Assembly (NCBI RefSeq): GCF_963678975.1
Contig: NC_089275.1
Coordinates: forward strand, 29,511,977-29,575,976
DNA length: 64,000 nucleotides
Direction: 5' to 3'
Origin: Dysidea avara
Taxonomy: Eukaryota; Porifera; Demospongiae; Dictyoceratida; Dysideidae
Part shown: piece after piece, positions 1 through 10,303 of the stretch
Position numbering within the stretch: position 1 is the first letter of the stretch
Layout of the letters: each line of letters begins with the position of its first letter
Made by a program: the position numbers and the translations under genes
The notes under the pieces: generated by a model
The model's database searches: none
The model's input: the letters and a program-made list of their open reading frames with translations, nothing else
Told to the model about the DNA's origin: nothing

Positions 1-170
1 GCCTTTTGTCATACCACAGTACATACAATGCACGCTTCATGGACTTACCTGTGTCCTGCTTTGTGTCCCGTTTATCTATGCTGACAATACAAGATGTGAA
101 TTTGTGGTAATGCTGCATGATGGCTTCCCTCAATTTGTAATGGAATTTGTCCAAATTTTCCATTGTGATT
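1..170. repeat. Dispersed repeat fragment shared with 34.4 kb
   Basis: The first 170 bases resemble 34410-34560 in order and spacing: a CCTTTTG-CAT-CCACAGTA block, an ACTTACxTxTG block and a GCATGATGGxTTCCCT block. The 34.4-kb copy lies inside a TA-flanked palindromic element (34131-35470), so this is probably the end of a related copy running in from outside the window. Divergence is considerable and I aligned by eye. Confidence 0.45.
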
Positions 171-387
171 GGATTGTGTTTATGGTTGTGTGACATTCAC
201 ACAAAGTATGTTTTATTGTCATAAAAAGGTAAATAAAACACACTTCGATTGAAAATATAACACACTTTGACACATTATGGAAAATAAAGCACACTTTTCC
301 CTTTGAACTTAGATGGCATCATACATCAATTGGTACCTATTGCATACACAGTATACAGCATCTCATTATTTTATCTTATAATTCTAG

Positions 388-761
388 GAACAGGTGAAAA
401 CATTGATGAACGTACCAAAACTAGAGCAGTTGCCCAGTACAACGAAGTCATCTGCAATGAATACATGAGTCCATCAAGTGTTTTCAGCCCATCAGAAATT
501 GAACCACCTAATAACATCTGTAAGTGCTGTACCATGGAGGAATACATTCAGTAATCACAATGTTTATTTGTAGTTAATACCACTGGTGTTGTTGAGGATT
601 ATGACTTTAATGAACTTGATGAAATACAGTGTACGTCTCCAGTACATACAAGAAGAGATTCGATGTTGGATGCCATATCACCAACACAGTATTTAAGATC
701 ACAAAATTCAGCTGTTGTACTGCATGTTAATATAAATGCTTTAGATGACACTGAAGTTTAA
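388..761 (+). CDS. Last two coding exons of an unidentified gene (388-519 and 574-761)
   Basis: Two exons are visible. Exon 1 begins after a TTCTAG acceptor at 387 and ends at 519 before a GTAAGT donor. The 54-bp intron (520-573) ends in TTTATTTGTAG. Exon 2 runs in frame from 574 to a TAA at 759-761. The join completes one codon across the intron and gives about 106 residues with no stop. The peptide is hydrophilic, with several tyrosines in acidic or serine/proline settings (YNEV, EYMSPSS, EDYDFNEL) and two prolines after serines (FSPSE, TSPVH), which would suit the cytoplasmic tail of a signalling receptor. That role is inference; I recognise no domain. Upstream exons lie outside the window or were not found. 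TTTATT-rich sequence with no clear AATAAA follows the stop. Confidence 0.55.
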
Positions 762-1214
762 TTCACAAAATGTGTGTAGTAGATTTATTATTTTATTATA
801 TTTGTGTGTATTTTAAGGATTTCTGACGTTACATAATTAACCATTTCTTCTACATTATTACTGGTTATTATCACTGCATTTATTGTTAGTATTACATAAA
901 TGATTATTAAACTATTATTGTTCCCTTCGTCATGGATACAAAAGCTTTGTAGCTGCTTTGTATTGGATCTGATCTAACCTGTCATTTTATCAGCTGATTA
1001 ATTAGATATTATTGGCTGTCATTTGTGTATTTCTTACAAGAAAATGCTTAAAAATACAGCACACTATAGTGTGAAGTGCGTATATATGTATATGCATGTT
1101 ATGCCACCATAATAGGCTAGAGTGCTATGCCAGCATAATGCAAGGGAAGATTGTGTGTGGTGCATGGGGCGAAAATTATACTATGTGCTAGTTAGAAGGA
1201 TAGTATATAGAAGC
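762..1214. other. AT-rich stretch without recognised features
   Basis: About 450 bases downstream of the terminal exon. It probably holds the 3' UTR of that gene. I see no open frame, TIR pair or tandem repeat beyond a short CACACTATAGTGTG palindrome near 1059. Confidence 0.5.
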
Positions 1215-1455
1215 TACCACTGCTTGAAGGTTCTTAGTTTACTAATTTGTTAAGATGCCTTACTGTAGTTATACTGATAGTAAAGTGTCAGTAAACTTAA
1301 GTATATGGAACATAATTATTTTACTAAGTTTTAAACTCTCAGTAAAACATCAGTGATGCGGGTTTACTGAAAAACTACTAAAATAACAAACAATTAACTG
1401 TTCCATATACTGGGGATATACCACTGTAGTAAACTAAGATACTTCAAGCAGTGTA
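1215..1455. mobile_element. Palindromic MITE, about 240 bp
   Basis: The two halves are imperfect inverted copies. The left end TACCACTGCTTGAAGGTTCT and following TTAGTTTACTA pair with TAGTAAACTAAGATACTTC and AAGCAGTGTA at the right end. Inner blocks (TATGGAACA versus TGTTCCATA, ACTAAGTTT versus its complement) also pair. No coding capacity. This fits a miniature foldback transposon; the family was not identified. Confidence 0.7.
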
Positions 1456-1559
1456 CAGTACAGGTGCAGTTACATCTAAAGCATGCATGAAAAGAGCTAA
1501 TCTCTTCTAGGAATCAACAAGATGGAATCAAATATTTATTTCAGGGGTAAAGCTGTTAA

Positions 1560-1650
1560 ACATCAACTACTCTAATAGAACAGTCAACTACCCTAATAGA
1601 GAATGCATCCATCATTAAAATTCTTTGAACTATTAAGAACAAAGACCTAC
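1560..1650 (+). repeat. CTCTAATAGA-type junction motif pair
   Basis: Two copies of a motif with core CTAATAGAACAGTCA / CTAATAGAGAATGCA lie about 22 bp apart. The same motif recurs at more than twenty places in the window on both strands, usually in closely spaced pairs (see findings). Confidence 0.6.
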
Positions 1651-1924
1651 TCTCTAGCCTCTTGAGTTTCAACTTCGAATTTGTATATGCAGTGCCATTA
1701 TATTCATATGAAAGCTAGTCGTATACCACTGCTAGAAAATAATGGCACTTGGTTAAAGTGGCTCACAATGCTTATTTAATGAGATTTAGTCAAAATTATT
1801 GCAAATTGCATCTCAGAATAGTTGGAAACTAAATTTGCAGATTTTTCTTGTAGGGGATTCCCCCAGACCCCTTTGATAAAGCATGCTAAGTGTGCTTCTC
1901 AGACTGCACTACTAGTTGTATCAA

Positions 1925-2450
1925 CCAGTTGCCACATTTTATAGCCACCACTAGGGATGCGGCGATTATGCTGGCATAATTTTGGGCATAATAGGTATGT
2001 GTGGAAATCAGGAATTATGCTAGCATTTTGAGGTGATTATAAAGCTTTAACAGTAGGAAAATCTGCAGATTGCACAATTCCGTTAAAAAAGATCGAGATA
2101 CTCTAATAGAGCAGTCAGAAACTCTAATAGAACAGTCATTGAATATTATTTACTCTAATAAAGCAGTCATATTGAAATGAAATTCTCTAATACAGCAACC
2201 AGCTAAAGAATTTAAGACTATTTGAAGCTTAACCATCAATGAAAATGGTCTGATACAGCAATAAACTGGCATTATTAGCCAATTATGGTGGCATAATTTT
2301 GAAAATAATGGGCAATTCTCAAAAGCATAATAGGTGATTTTTTGAGCACTGCTCAAAAGCATAATGCTCAATTTTTGGAGCACAATAGCCTCATGCCTAG
2401 CCACCACTATAGATGTCGCTAGCCCCCACTCCATTTGGGAAATCCTAGAT
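1925..2450. repeat. GCATAATA-rich dispersed repeat with CTCTAATAGA motifs
   Basis: Contains repeated GGCATAAT/GCATAATAGG words and the phrase TTGAGCACTGCTCAAAAGCATAAT, whose TTGAGCA..TGCTCAA part can pair with itself. Three CTCTAATA(A/G)A..CAGTCA motifs lie at 2100-2170. Related blocks are at 37885-38300 (plus), 54790-55195 (minus), 55755-55870 and 57390-57485. No coding sequence. Confidence 0.6.
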
Positions 2451-2884
2451 CTGCCACTGTAATGCTAGCTAGCATGTTTGGTGGATAATTTCAAACTATG
2501 AAAGTATAATAATGAAACTTAAGTCCTTGAAAAATTGATCAATACTCCTTAATAGAGCAATCAGTGGAAAATATAGCTCCTTAGATCAATACTCTGTAAT
2601 AGAAGTCATTTTGTAGTGAAATACTCTAATAAAGCATTCACTGATTTAAATTAGGCCTGCATCAAATACGCCAGCATATGCATAAAAGGCTGAAGTGGAA
2701 ATTCTGGACACATTTGGTGGCACTATACTTAAGCTTCTTTACACTCTTTCCATCATATATATCACAAATTCACAATCTCCAATTTAACTATGCATGGGGC
2801 CATAGGCCCCCAGTCAGGTGTGATATTCTAATAGAACAGTCACAAGTTACACTGTAGCTAGCTGTGCTACAACAAAAAACTAAA

Positions 2885-3178
2885 CAAACTATATAGTATC
2901 TTTAAAAATTGTTAATTAAAAAATGAAGTGTATGTAGGGATCTATATATATATGCAATAAAAAGTAGTGAAACAATTAATAGGTATTACAGTATAGGTTT
3001 GTTGAAAAGTCCCCACTTTGGCATTAAACAAAATGATTGTTATAGCTAATATGACAAAGTAGGGACGTTTCCACCGAGCTATGCTGTAATACCATCATTC
3101 ATCTCTTGTTTCACTACTTTTGCATAGATCCTTACTTCATTTTTATTAACAATTTAAAAAAATTACTATGTAACAAAC
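2885..3178. mobile_element. Palindromic MITE, copy 1 of a three-copy family
   Basis: The outer arms pair (AAATTGTTAATTAAAAAATG on the left with ATTTTTATTAACAATTT on the right). Inner arms AAAAAGTAGTGAAACAA and TTGTTTCACTACTTTTGCAT also pair, as do AAAGTCCCCACTTTGGC and ACAAAGTAGGGACGTTTCC. The other copies are at 52155-52364 (right end missing) and 62835-63128. No open frame of note, so it is non-autonomous. Confidence 0.75.
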
Positions 3179-3557
3179 TAACCCTCTAGTGCTGTAGTAG
3201 CACTCTTGTGAAGTCTACCTAGACTACAACTCATTCTATATAGCTATTGTAGACACATGTAGCATTGATTAGTATAAACAAGCCCATTACACCCATGTTC
3301 TGACTACAGCTGTTGCTATCCATTTAAATCTCAATGTTATATGTATGTGCATAATTTTGATATATTGCCTCAAAGTCTAGGACATGAGTGTGGTACTATA
3401 AAATTCAGACATTACATATTCAACCAATCAAATTTCAGCATTAAACTTGTGAAGTCCAATACTTGATGGATACTCTCCTAAATCATACTAAAATACTGTA
3501 TTCTGACAAAGAAATCAGTAATGCTGCACTTCATGGATGATTAACCACCAGTCAACT

Positions 3558-3806
3558 TGTGACTGGGCCTGCAAAAATAGGGCATGTGGGCACAAGCTAC
3601 ACCCCATCACTCTACAGGTCATATCTCAGTACTGGAATAGTATATTTGCATTCTGTAACTTGCATCATGATGCCAATTAAATGCTTATTAAGAGCTGAAA
3701 ATTGTAATGCCATAGCATAATGGTACAAGACGTTATGGGTGATGAAAGTGTGAAAAAGTAGGCAAAAATCATGTGCCCACATGTCCTATTATCGCAGGCC
3801 CGGTCA
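3558..3806. mobile_element. MITE with TGTGACYGGGCC termini, copy 1
   Basis: The left end TGTGACTGGGCCTGCAAAAA pairs with the right end CGCAGGCCCGGTCA, followed inward by GGGCATGTGGGCAC versus GTGCCCACATGTCC. The other copy, at 39417-39657, is in inverted orientation and flanked by TA. About 250 bp and non-coding. The TGTGAC end is shared with larger elements at 33137, 36631, 46647 and 55919. Confidence 0.75.
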
Positions 3807-4039
3807 TATATATTAATTGTCAAGTTGATGATACCTGGAGGAAGGCTATAGCTAAGTGAAGATGGTGACACAAGATGACATCAGTCCATGCTTATGCCTC
3901 CCTGCTATGTTTGTATCATAGTACGTAACTGATATATTATAAAGCTGTAACTATTATTACGTTTGTTCCAAATCATGTAAAATGGAATAGTCTAAATGTA
4001 GTAATGTAAAAGGAAATTGGGAGAATGTTTAGACAATGA

Positions 4040-4807
4040 AGTAATACCCATAATCATAATAGTATCACCACATTTCCAAAATACTTTCTGGTTAGTTTTA
4101 ATATTGGAGGCAATTCTTTCTTCATATGACTTGCGAAGAGACCTTGTCAAACTATGCAGCTCATTTCTGGCTTTGATATATTATAGTGAATAGTTGGTCT
4201 TTGTGCCAGACAGCTTATACTGTTTCCAAAGCTTACATTTTTTCTTCTTCATACGAAATGCTTCACGCGTCATATAAATGTTTTTCCTCTTCAATTTAGG
4301 TACATGGCAGGGTATACACTCCTTAAGAATTGACTCATAATGAAAGGCAAATATATCCCATGCTTGATGAATGTCTAAAGAACTTAATATATCATCCCAG
4401 TCAATAGCCTCCAGCAAAGTCCGCATCCTGTCAAAATTGGCTTGGTGAAGGTTGTACCTTGGCTTGTTATCATGGATGTACTTACCATAACATGTTAAAG
4501 CAAATTTGAGACAAACATGATCACTCAAACCAAGACCAGGGAGATGCTGTATATCAGATATCATTCCTTCTTCATTAGTGAAAACAAGATCAAGTTAACT
4601 GGAAGAGGAGCTACGATGTCGTGTTGTAATCACTATGCCTACAAGTGGTTTGATTAGCCTCACTTCTTTGACTTTCAAGCCTTCTTTTCCTAGCTCATCA
4701 TGCACCAGCCACTTCATAGAGCATGGAACAAAGTAGCCACAACTGATAGTGGGGAGGTGGATGAAGTTGTGCAGATTGAACTTGAGTCTGGAACAGTCGT
4801 CCATGCA
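4040..4807 (-). pseudogene. LINE endonuclease-linker fragment (non-LTR retrotransposon, dead)
   Basis: Reading the minus strand from 4807, the translation gives the C-terminal part of an apurinic-type (EEP) endonuclease of a non-LTR retrotransposon. An LDLVFTNEEGMISD motif is followed by LGLSDHVCLKF, the catalytic SDH signature of this family. The linker follows, with a Lys/Arg-rich stretch (REAFRMKKKKCKLWKQYK) and the typical RNELHSLTRSLRKSYEE segment continuing past a TAA stop at about 4180. An in-frame TAA just before LDLVF also breaks it. The N-terminal endonuclease half and the whole reverse transcriptase are missing. This is an old truncated copy, most like jockey/CR1-group elements. 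Confidence 0.8.
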
Positions 4808-4810
4808 TGG

Positions 4811-5195
4811 AAACTTTAATTACGTACTTCAATATTAATGATCTGGTTGTGCAGCATATTGCAGAAATAGAACTTCAGCAGGCCTTACAAATAAATGGAG
4901 AAGTATGTTAAAGATAGCAGAAAAGTACAGAACAAACAATTGTAAAAATTAACTTTGTGACAGAGCTCAGATCCAGAGGAAAGGAACTTGAAAGTATCAT
5001 AATAGCTCTTGACCCCAGAGGAAAGGAATTAGAGAGACTGAGTATTGCTGTATAGCAATACTCAGTTCAGTACTCAATTCTTGCCTTGCTGTTACCTGGT
5101 GATGTGGTGTCAGCTGATAGAGGTTTTACTCCTGTGTGGAAGAACGGCTATCTTTAGCTGAGAACAGGAGGTTAATAAATAATCAATCAATTTAA
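4811..5195 (+). repeat. Probable LINE or SINE 3' end with ATCA-type tail
   Basis: The segment ends in AGGTTAATAAATAATCAATC, a short tandem tail of the kind left by non-LTR retrotransposition. Inside is a perfect 13-bp hairpin, ACTGAGTATTGCT-GTAT-AGCAATACTCAGT (5035-5064), and a twice-repeated CCAGAGGAAAGGAA phrase. No coding sequence was recognised, so the assignment rests on the tail alone. Confidence 0.35.
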
Positions 5196-6229
5196 CATTT
5201 ATTTTACGAACTTGTTGGCATTCATCAAGCTAAGGCAAAGCTGCCAGAATTTACAAAGGGAAAGACACAACTATCTGCAAAAAAAGTGCAAGACTCAAGG
5301 ACTTAGCTGTTGTGGGAATTCATGTAGAGAGGCTTATTGGTGTGATCAAGCAAAAAGTATTCTATATATTTTAGAGGGAACTTTTCCAATCAAGACACAC
5401 GGTAGTGTGTCGTGCGGCCCAAGAAGCCGGCGCGTAACACCCGTGAGTATATTGACAGGAAGAAAGAAAACGCAATTTTCGCACCTCCGTAGCTCTGTGC
5501 TGCCTTGATGAAACAAGACGATTTTTGCTGTGGACACTCCCTCCACCTTCAGCACTCCACATTCCTAATTTGAGCGAAATCGCTTCAAGCATTCCCGAGA
5601 TATGCTACTTCAAAAATTGGCTTAGTTTCTTGGTTTTTTTCTTCTTATTAAGTTATTTTTCTTCCTCTTTTCGCACACTTACAAAAATTGCTATAAAACG
5701 TGAACGCAATATCCGATTGCCTTGAAATTTTGCACACTGAAGGGGGTATAAAGGCGCATATCTGTACCAACTTTAGCTAGAATACGATAAACAGGAAAAG
5801 CGTTATGAGCGATTATGCAAGAAAAATAACACCAATATGTTGTCACGCCTACAGGGTAAACCGCGTATGGGAAGAAGCTGAAAATCGGTGGGTGAATAGG
5901 TTAACTATTGAACCTCAAACCTTTTGTGGTTTGAAAGAAATCGAGCTAAAAACCAGGAAGATACAACGAAAAAACCAACAGTGTGTAACAATTACGCAAT
6001 CGAGATTAGCTAATAAAAACCTACTACTTGCCACGCCTACCAGATAAACCGCTTGGGGTAATGCTTTGAAAATCGCTGTATAGATGGAGTAATCATCTTA
6101 GAAAGGCTCTTCAATAGTGTAGAAGAATCAGACTTAAAGCCACGGAGTTATAACACGAAATCCAATTTGGTGCAGCAAGTACGAGATCGAGATACTCTAA
6201 TAGAGCAGTCATCCTAATAGAGCAGTCAC

Positions 6230-8165
6230 CCTGAAGAGAATTCAAGAGATCAGCTAGAAACAAGTAACCTGTATAGAGATCAGCTAGAAACAAGTCAGCC
6301 TGCAGAGAGATCAGCTACAAAACAATTCACCCTGTAGAGAGATCAGCTAGAAAAAGTTACCTTATAGGGAGTTCATGCAACTATGGAAAGAGATAGTTCA
6401 GCTAGAAGAAATCACTTTGTAGAGTTCAGCTACAAAGAAGCTACCATGTAGAGAGTTCAGCTACAAATAAATCGCCCTGTAGAGAGATCAATAGAAGAAA
6501 TTACCTTGTAGAGAGTTCAGCTACAAAGAAACCATCATGTAGAGAGTTCAGCTGCAAACAAATCACCTGTAGAGAGTTCAGCTACAAACAAATCTCCCTG
6601 TAGAGAGATCAGCTAGAAGAAGTTTCCTTTTAGAGAGTTCAGCTACAAAGAAACCATCATGTAGAGAGTTCAGCTGCAAACAAATCACCTGTAGAGAGTT
6701 CAGCTACAAAGAAATCTCCCTGTAGAGAGATCAGCTAGAAGAAGTTTCCATTTAGAGAGTTCAGCTACAAACAAATCACCCTGTAGAAAGACCAGCTAGA
6801 AGAAGTTACCTTGTGGAGAGTTTAGCTACTTAGAAAACATCATGTAGAGAGTTCAGCTGCAAACAAATCACCTGTAGAGAGTTCAGCTACAAAGAAACTA
6901 TCATGTAGAGGGCTCAGCTGCAAACAAATCACTTGTAGAGAGTTCAGCTACAAACAAATCTCCCTGTAGAGAGATCAGCTAGAAGAAGTTTCCTTGTAGA
7001 GAGTTCAGCTACAAAGAAACCATCATGTAGAGAGTTCAGCTGCAAACAAATCACCTATAGAGAGTACAGCTACAAACAAATCTCCCTGTAGAGAGATCAG
7101 CTAGAAGAAGTTTCCATTTAGAGAGTTCAGCTACAAACAAATCTCCCTTTAGAAAGATCAGCTAGAAGAAGTCACCTTGTAGAGAGTTCAGCTACAAAGA
7201 AACCACCATGTAGAGAGTACAGCTACAAACAAATCTCCCTGTAGAGAGATCAGCTAGAAGAAGTTTCCATTTAGAGAGTTCAGCTACAAACAAATCTCCC
7301 GGTAGAAAGATCAGCTAGAAGAAGTCACCTTATAGAGAGTTCAGCTACAAAGAACCATCATGTAGAGAGTTCAGCTGCAAACAAATCACCTGTAGAGAGT
7401 TCAGCTGCAAACAAATCACCTGTAGAGAGTTCAGCTACAAAGAAACCATCATGTAGAGAGTTCAGCTGCAAACAAATCACCTGTAGAGAGTTCAGCTACA
7501 AACAAATCTCCCTGTAGAAAGATCAGCTAGAAGAAGTCACTTTATAGAGAGTTCAGCTACAAAGAACCATCATGTAGAGAGTTCAACTGCAAACAAATCA
7601 CCTATAGAGAGTTCAGCTACAAAGAAATCTCCCCGTAGAGAGATCAGCTAGAAGAAGTTACCTTATGGAGAGTTCAGCTACAAAGAAACCATCATGTAGA
7701 GAGTTCAGCTGCAAACAAATCACCTGTAGAGAGATCAGCTAGAAAAAATTACCTTGTAGAGAGTTCAACTACAATGAAACCACCATGTAGAGAGTTCAGC
7801 TGCAAAGAAATCCCCCTGTAGAAAATTCAGCCACAAACAAATTGCTCTGTAGAAAGATCAGTTAGAAGAAGTTACCTTGTAGAGAGTTCAGCTACAAAGA
7901 AACCATTCTGTACAGAGCTCAGCTGCAAACAAATCACCTGCACAGAATTCAGCTACAAACAAATCACCCTGTATAGAGATCAGCTAGAAGAAGTTACCTC
8001 GTAGATAGTTCAGCTACAAACAAATCACCCTGTAGAGAGATCAGCTAGAAGAAGTTACCTTGTATATCGTTCAGCTACAAACAATTCACCCTGTAGAGAG
8101 AGCAGCTAGAAGAAGTCACCTTGTAGAGTGTTCAGTTACAAAGTAACCACCATGGAGAGTTCTGT
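6230..8165 (+). repeat. 31-bp tandem repeat array (satellite-like), about 60 units
   Basis: Roughly sixty units of a 31-bp repeat whose core is GTAGAGAGTTCAGCTACAAA followed by CAAATCACCCT. Three alternating unit flavours are seen: AGCTACAAACAAATC, AGCTAGAAGAAGTT and AGCTACAAAGAAACCATCAT. 31 is not a multiple of three and stops occur in all frames, so the array is not coding. The opposite-strand version fills most of 41.3-50 kb. Confidence 0.9.
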
Positions 8166-8338
8166 AATAAATAAATGTATTATTTAAATATAATTTGTAC
8201 ATTTACTGATAAAATCAGAAAGTACGTTTGTTTCATCTTTTCTTCTTCCTGTAGTAAAGAAAAAAAGACAGGTTAAAAAAGTCCCAAAGCTGGTCGTAGG
8301 CCGGCTTTGGGGTATACAAATACAAAAAGAAATGAAAT

Positions 8339-8664
8339 CTAATCCAAAACAGCCAAGCTGTAAAAAAACAGTGCGGCCCTCAAAAAGGCTATGGTGAAAA
8401 AAGATATGAAATCCAAGGTGGCGGCCAAGAAATGGCTGTGATGGTAGGTTAATGGTAAAAATTTTAATAACGACAATTCAGGTGAATTTTTGTGCTGCTT
8501 GGTCTTGGCACAAAAATTCACCTGAATTGTCGTTATTAAAATTTTTACCATTAACCTACCATCACAGCCATTTCTTGGCTGCCACCTTGGATTTCATATC
8601 TTTTTTCACCATAGCCTTTTTGAGGGCCGCACTGTTTTTTTACAGCTTGGCTGTTTTGGATTAG
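8339..8664. repeat. Near-perfect palindrome, 157-bp arms, 12-nt spacer
   Basis: Left arm 8339-8495 and right arm 8508-8664 are reverse complements with a single mismatch that I can find (GGCGGCC versus GGCTGCC). Both strands therefore translate to almost the same 70-residue hydrophobic peptide, which is a symmetry artefact. Transcribed RNA would fold into a very long hairpin. Diverged versions are at 40741-41062, 44729-44980, 48797-49045 and 63420-63715. Confidence 0.95.
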
Positions 8665-8668
8665 ATAC

Positions 8669-9654
8669 ACTTTATCAAGGCCGGCGGGGTAGAAGTCAGT
8701 GTTGCAGCTAAGTTGATGACAATATACATACTTTGCATTAGTTAACCTATGTGAACCCCATGTACCTAGTAATTAAGTGCTACATTTGTATACAATAATA
8801 AATTATTGTCATATACACTACACGTTAAACGATACATTATATAGGAAATGTATATACAATTGCAGTTAAAACATGATAACTATTGGCACACAGACTCTTT
8901 ACAGAACCATTTTCCAGTAATCCACTAAGGGCTTGTAAATGCCCTTTGTGGATCACCTCCATTGATCATATGATAAATTGATATGGGAGTACTGTACTTC
9001 ACAGTTGGTAGCAAAGATGCTTGATTTATGTAAGAGTTCAAGTAAGGATACATGGTGCACCAACTTTCTGTAAGTCTTCTCCTTTGCTTCTTAGGTAAGG
9101 GCTTGGGCATGCATATTCACTAAGTTCCAGAGAGGTGTGACAGTGCTTCATGTGTGCATGAGCTCTATGGAAAAAACACACATCATTGTAAACTAATGAC
9201 TGCATACAGTTAATAAAATAGCCATAGCCAAGCTCCCCAGCACACACGTGGTTCCAGGTGTGAGACAGTGTTTTTTTTTTCAGATAAAACTGACTGCAGA
9301 GGGTGGTGCATAAATCCACAGATGCATTCTATCCTAGAAAGCACAGGAGGGCGGAGACGAGTGTTGCACTAGCTCGAGAGAGGGCTCTGAGTCTCTGACT
9401 CTTTGTACTCAGACTGAACATCGTTTAAAATAGCTCTTAACCACGTACATATCTAGTGTTAGTTAGACAAAACGGAGACACAAACTTACTGCATCACAGT
9501 AGTTCCACAGTGATTTTTTCGCCTTCATCCCTTAGCCAGTTCAATGCGTCCAAAATGGCTACTGTTTTTCGCGTACAATATATGCACTACGTAATCCTCC
9601 ATGTTATTAGGGTTTCCAGTTTTTTCCACCGTGAAAAGTCGAAGTCACCATTTC
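8669..9654. other. Mostly single-copy sequence, no confirmed gene
   Basis: About 1 kb without TIRs or tandem repeats. It has more CpG than its surroundings between 9320 and 9650. A minus-strand open frame at 8925-9110 has a basic start (MPKPLPKKQRRRL) but no supporting splice signals. I cannot decide whether host exons are present. Confidence 0.3.
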
Positions 9655-9662
9655 TTAGTAAT

Positions 9663-10047
9663 CAGGACCGCCCACAGGGGAGGGGCAACTGGGGCAGCTT
9701 TTCCCCGGGCCCCAGTCTGATAGGGGCCCCAGGAGGCCCCGAGCCACGAAGGGCCCCTTGAATACCTGTTAAAAGATTGATATACTCTAATAGAACAGTC
9801 AGATCTAGATACTTTAATAGAGCAGTCAGAGTATTCTTCCGAGGAGCAGTGTAGCAAGCTTATAAATAAGGAGATATGGTAGATGAGGGCTAGCTATTGT
9901 CATTGTCAGCATGTAGTGACCTTTTTTTTTTTGGTCTTCAACTTACATCTTGGGTGAAGTTGTGATTCAGAATGGGAAACCTCCTTGCCCCTGGGGCCCC
10001 ATTTTAACTCTTTGCCCTGGGTCCCTTAATTTCTCTGGGCGGCCCTG
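9663..10047. mobile_element. hAT-type non-autonomous element with 8-bp TSD (TTAGTAAT)
   Basis: Terminal inverted repeats CAGGACCGCCCACAG and CTGGGCGGCCCTG define 385 bp. The 8-bp target-site duplication TTAGTAAT is exact on both sides (9655-9662 and 10048-10055). CAGGG-type ends with an 8-bp duplication are diagnostic of the hAT superfamily. Inside are G/C-rich GGGGCCCC runs, two CTCTAATAGA..CAGTCA motifs (9780-9830) and the module GTGACC(T)nGGTCTTCAAC (9916-9945). No transposase is encoded. Confidence 0.88.
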
Positions 10048-10303
10048 TTAGTAATCACTGTGCAAGATTGTTGATAAACAAAAGATAAGTACGAATTCAC
10101 GAAAAAAACCGGGAGTAAAATTCATAGCTACACAACGAGGCCCAATATTTAGTCGTAAAGTGACGAAATATAGTCACGTGCGTTCTTTGTTTACATGACA
10201 ATGAACGAGCTGCAGTAAGCCTGCCAAACCAGCGGTACGTCATATAGCCTCTTAGGTAGGGTCCGCAATCCGAAAAATCAACTTCTACAAATCAATCCCC
10301 CTA

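Larger units (their letters stand above)
5388..8668 (+). mobile_element. Composite repeat element A (head - junction - 31-bp array - palindromic tail)
   Basis: Four parts in order. The head (5388-6180) starts with the hairpin TCAAGACACACGGTAGTGTG and matches 50085-50862 in inverted orientation. A junction (6180-6230) holds GATACTCTAATAGAGCAGTC motifs. A tandem array of 31-bp units follows (6230-8165). The tail (8166-8668) contains the small hairpin CAAAGCTGGTCGTAGGCCGGCTTTG and a 157-bp-arm palindrome. It ends TTTACAGCTTGGCTGTTTTG then GATTAG. The same order, inverted, occurs at 40741-50862, and a further tail+array starts at 63380. No protein is encoded. The TC start, 3' hairpin a few bases from the end and internal tandem array resemble Helitron-like non-autonomous elements, but the end is TTAG, not CTRR. 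Confidence 0.65.

Noticed and set aside
6230-8165. CRISPR-like appearance of the 31-bp repeats
   Set aside because: There are no unique spacers; the whole unit is repeated with drifting variants, and the context is a eukaryotic genome.
8339-8664. Two matching 70-residue proteins on opposite strands
   Set aside because: They are the two readings of one palindrome, without conserved frame in the other tail copies.
9456-9761. 101-codon plus-strand frame
   Set aside because: Its second half runs into the hAT element, and the first half has no domain or splice support.
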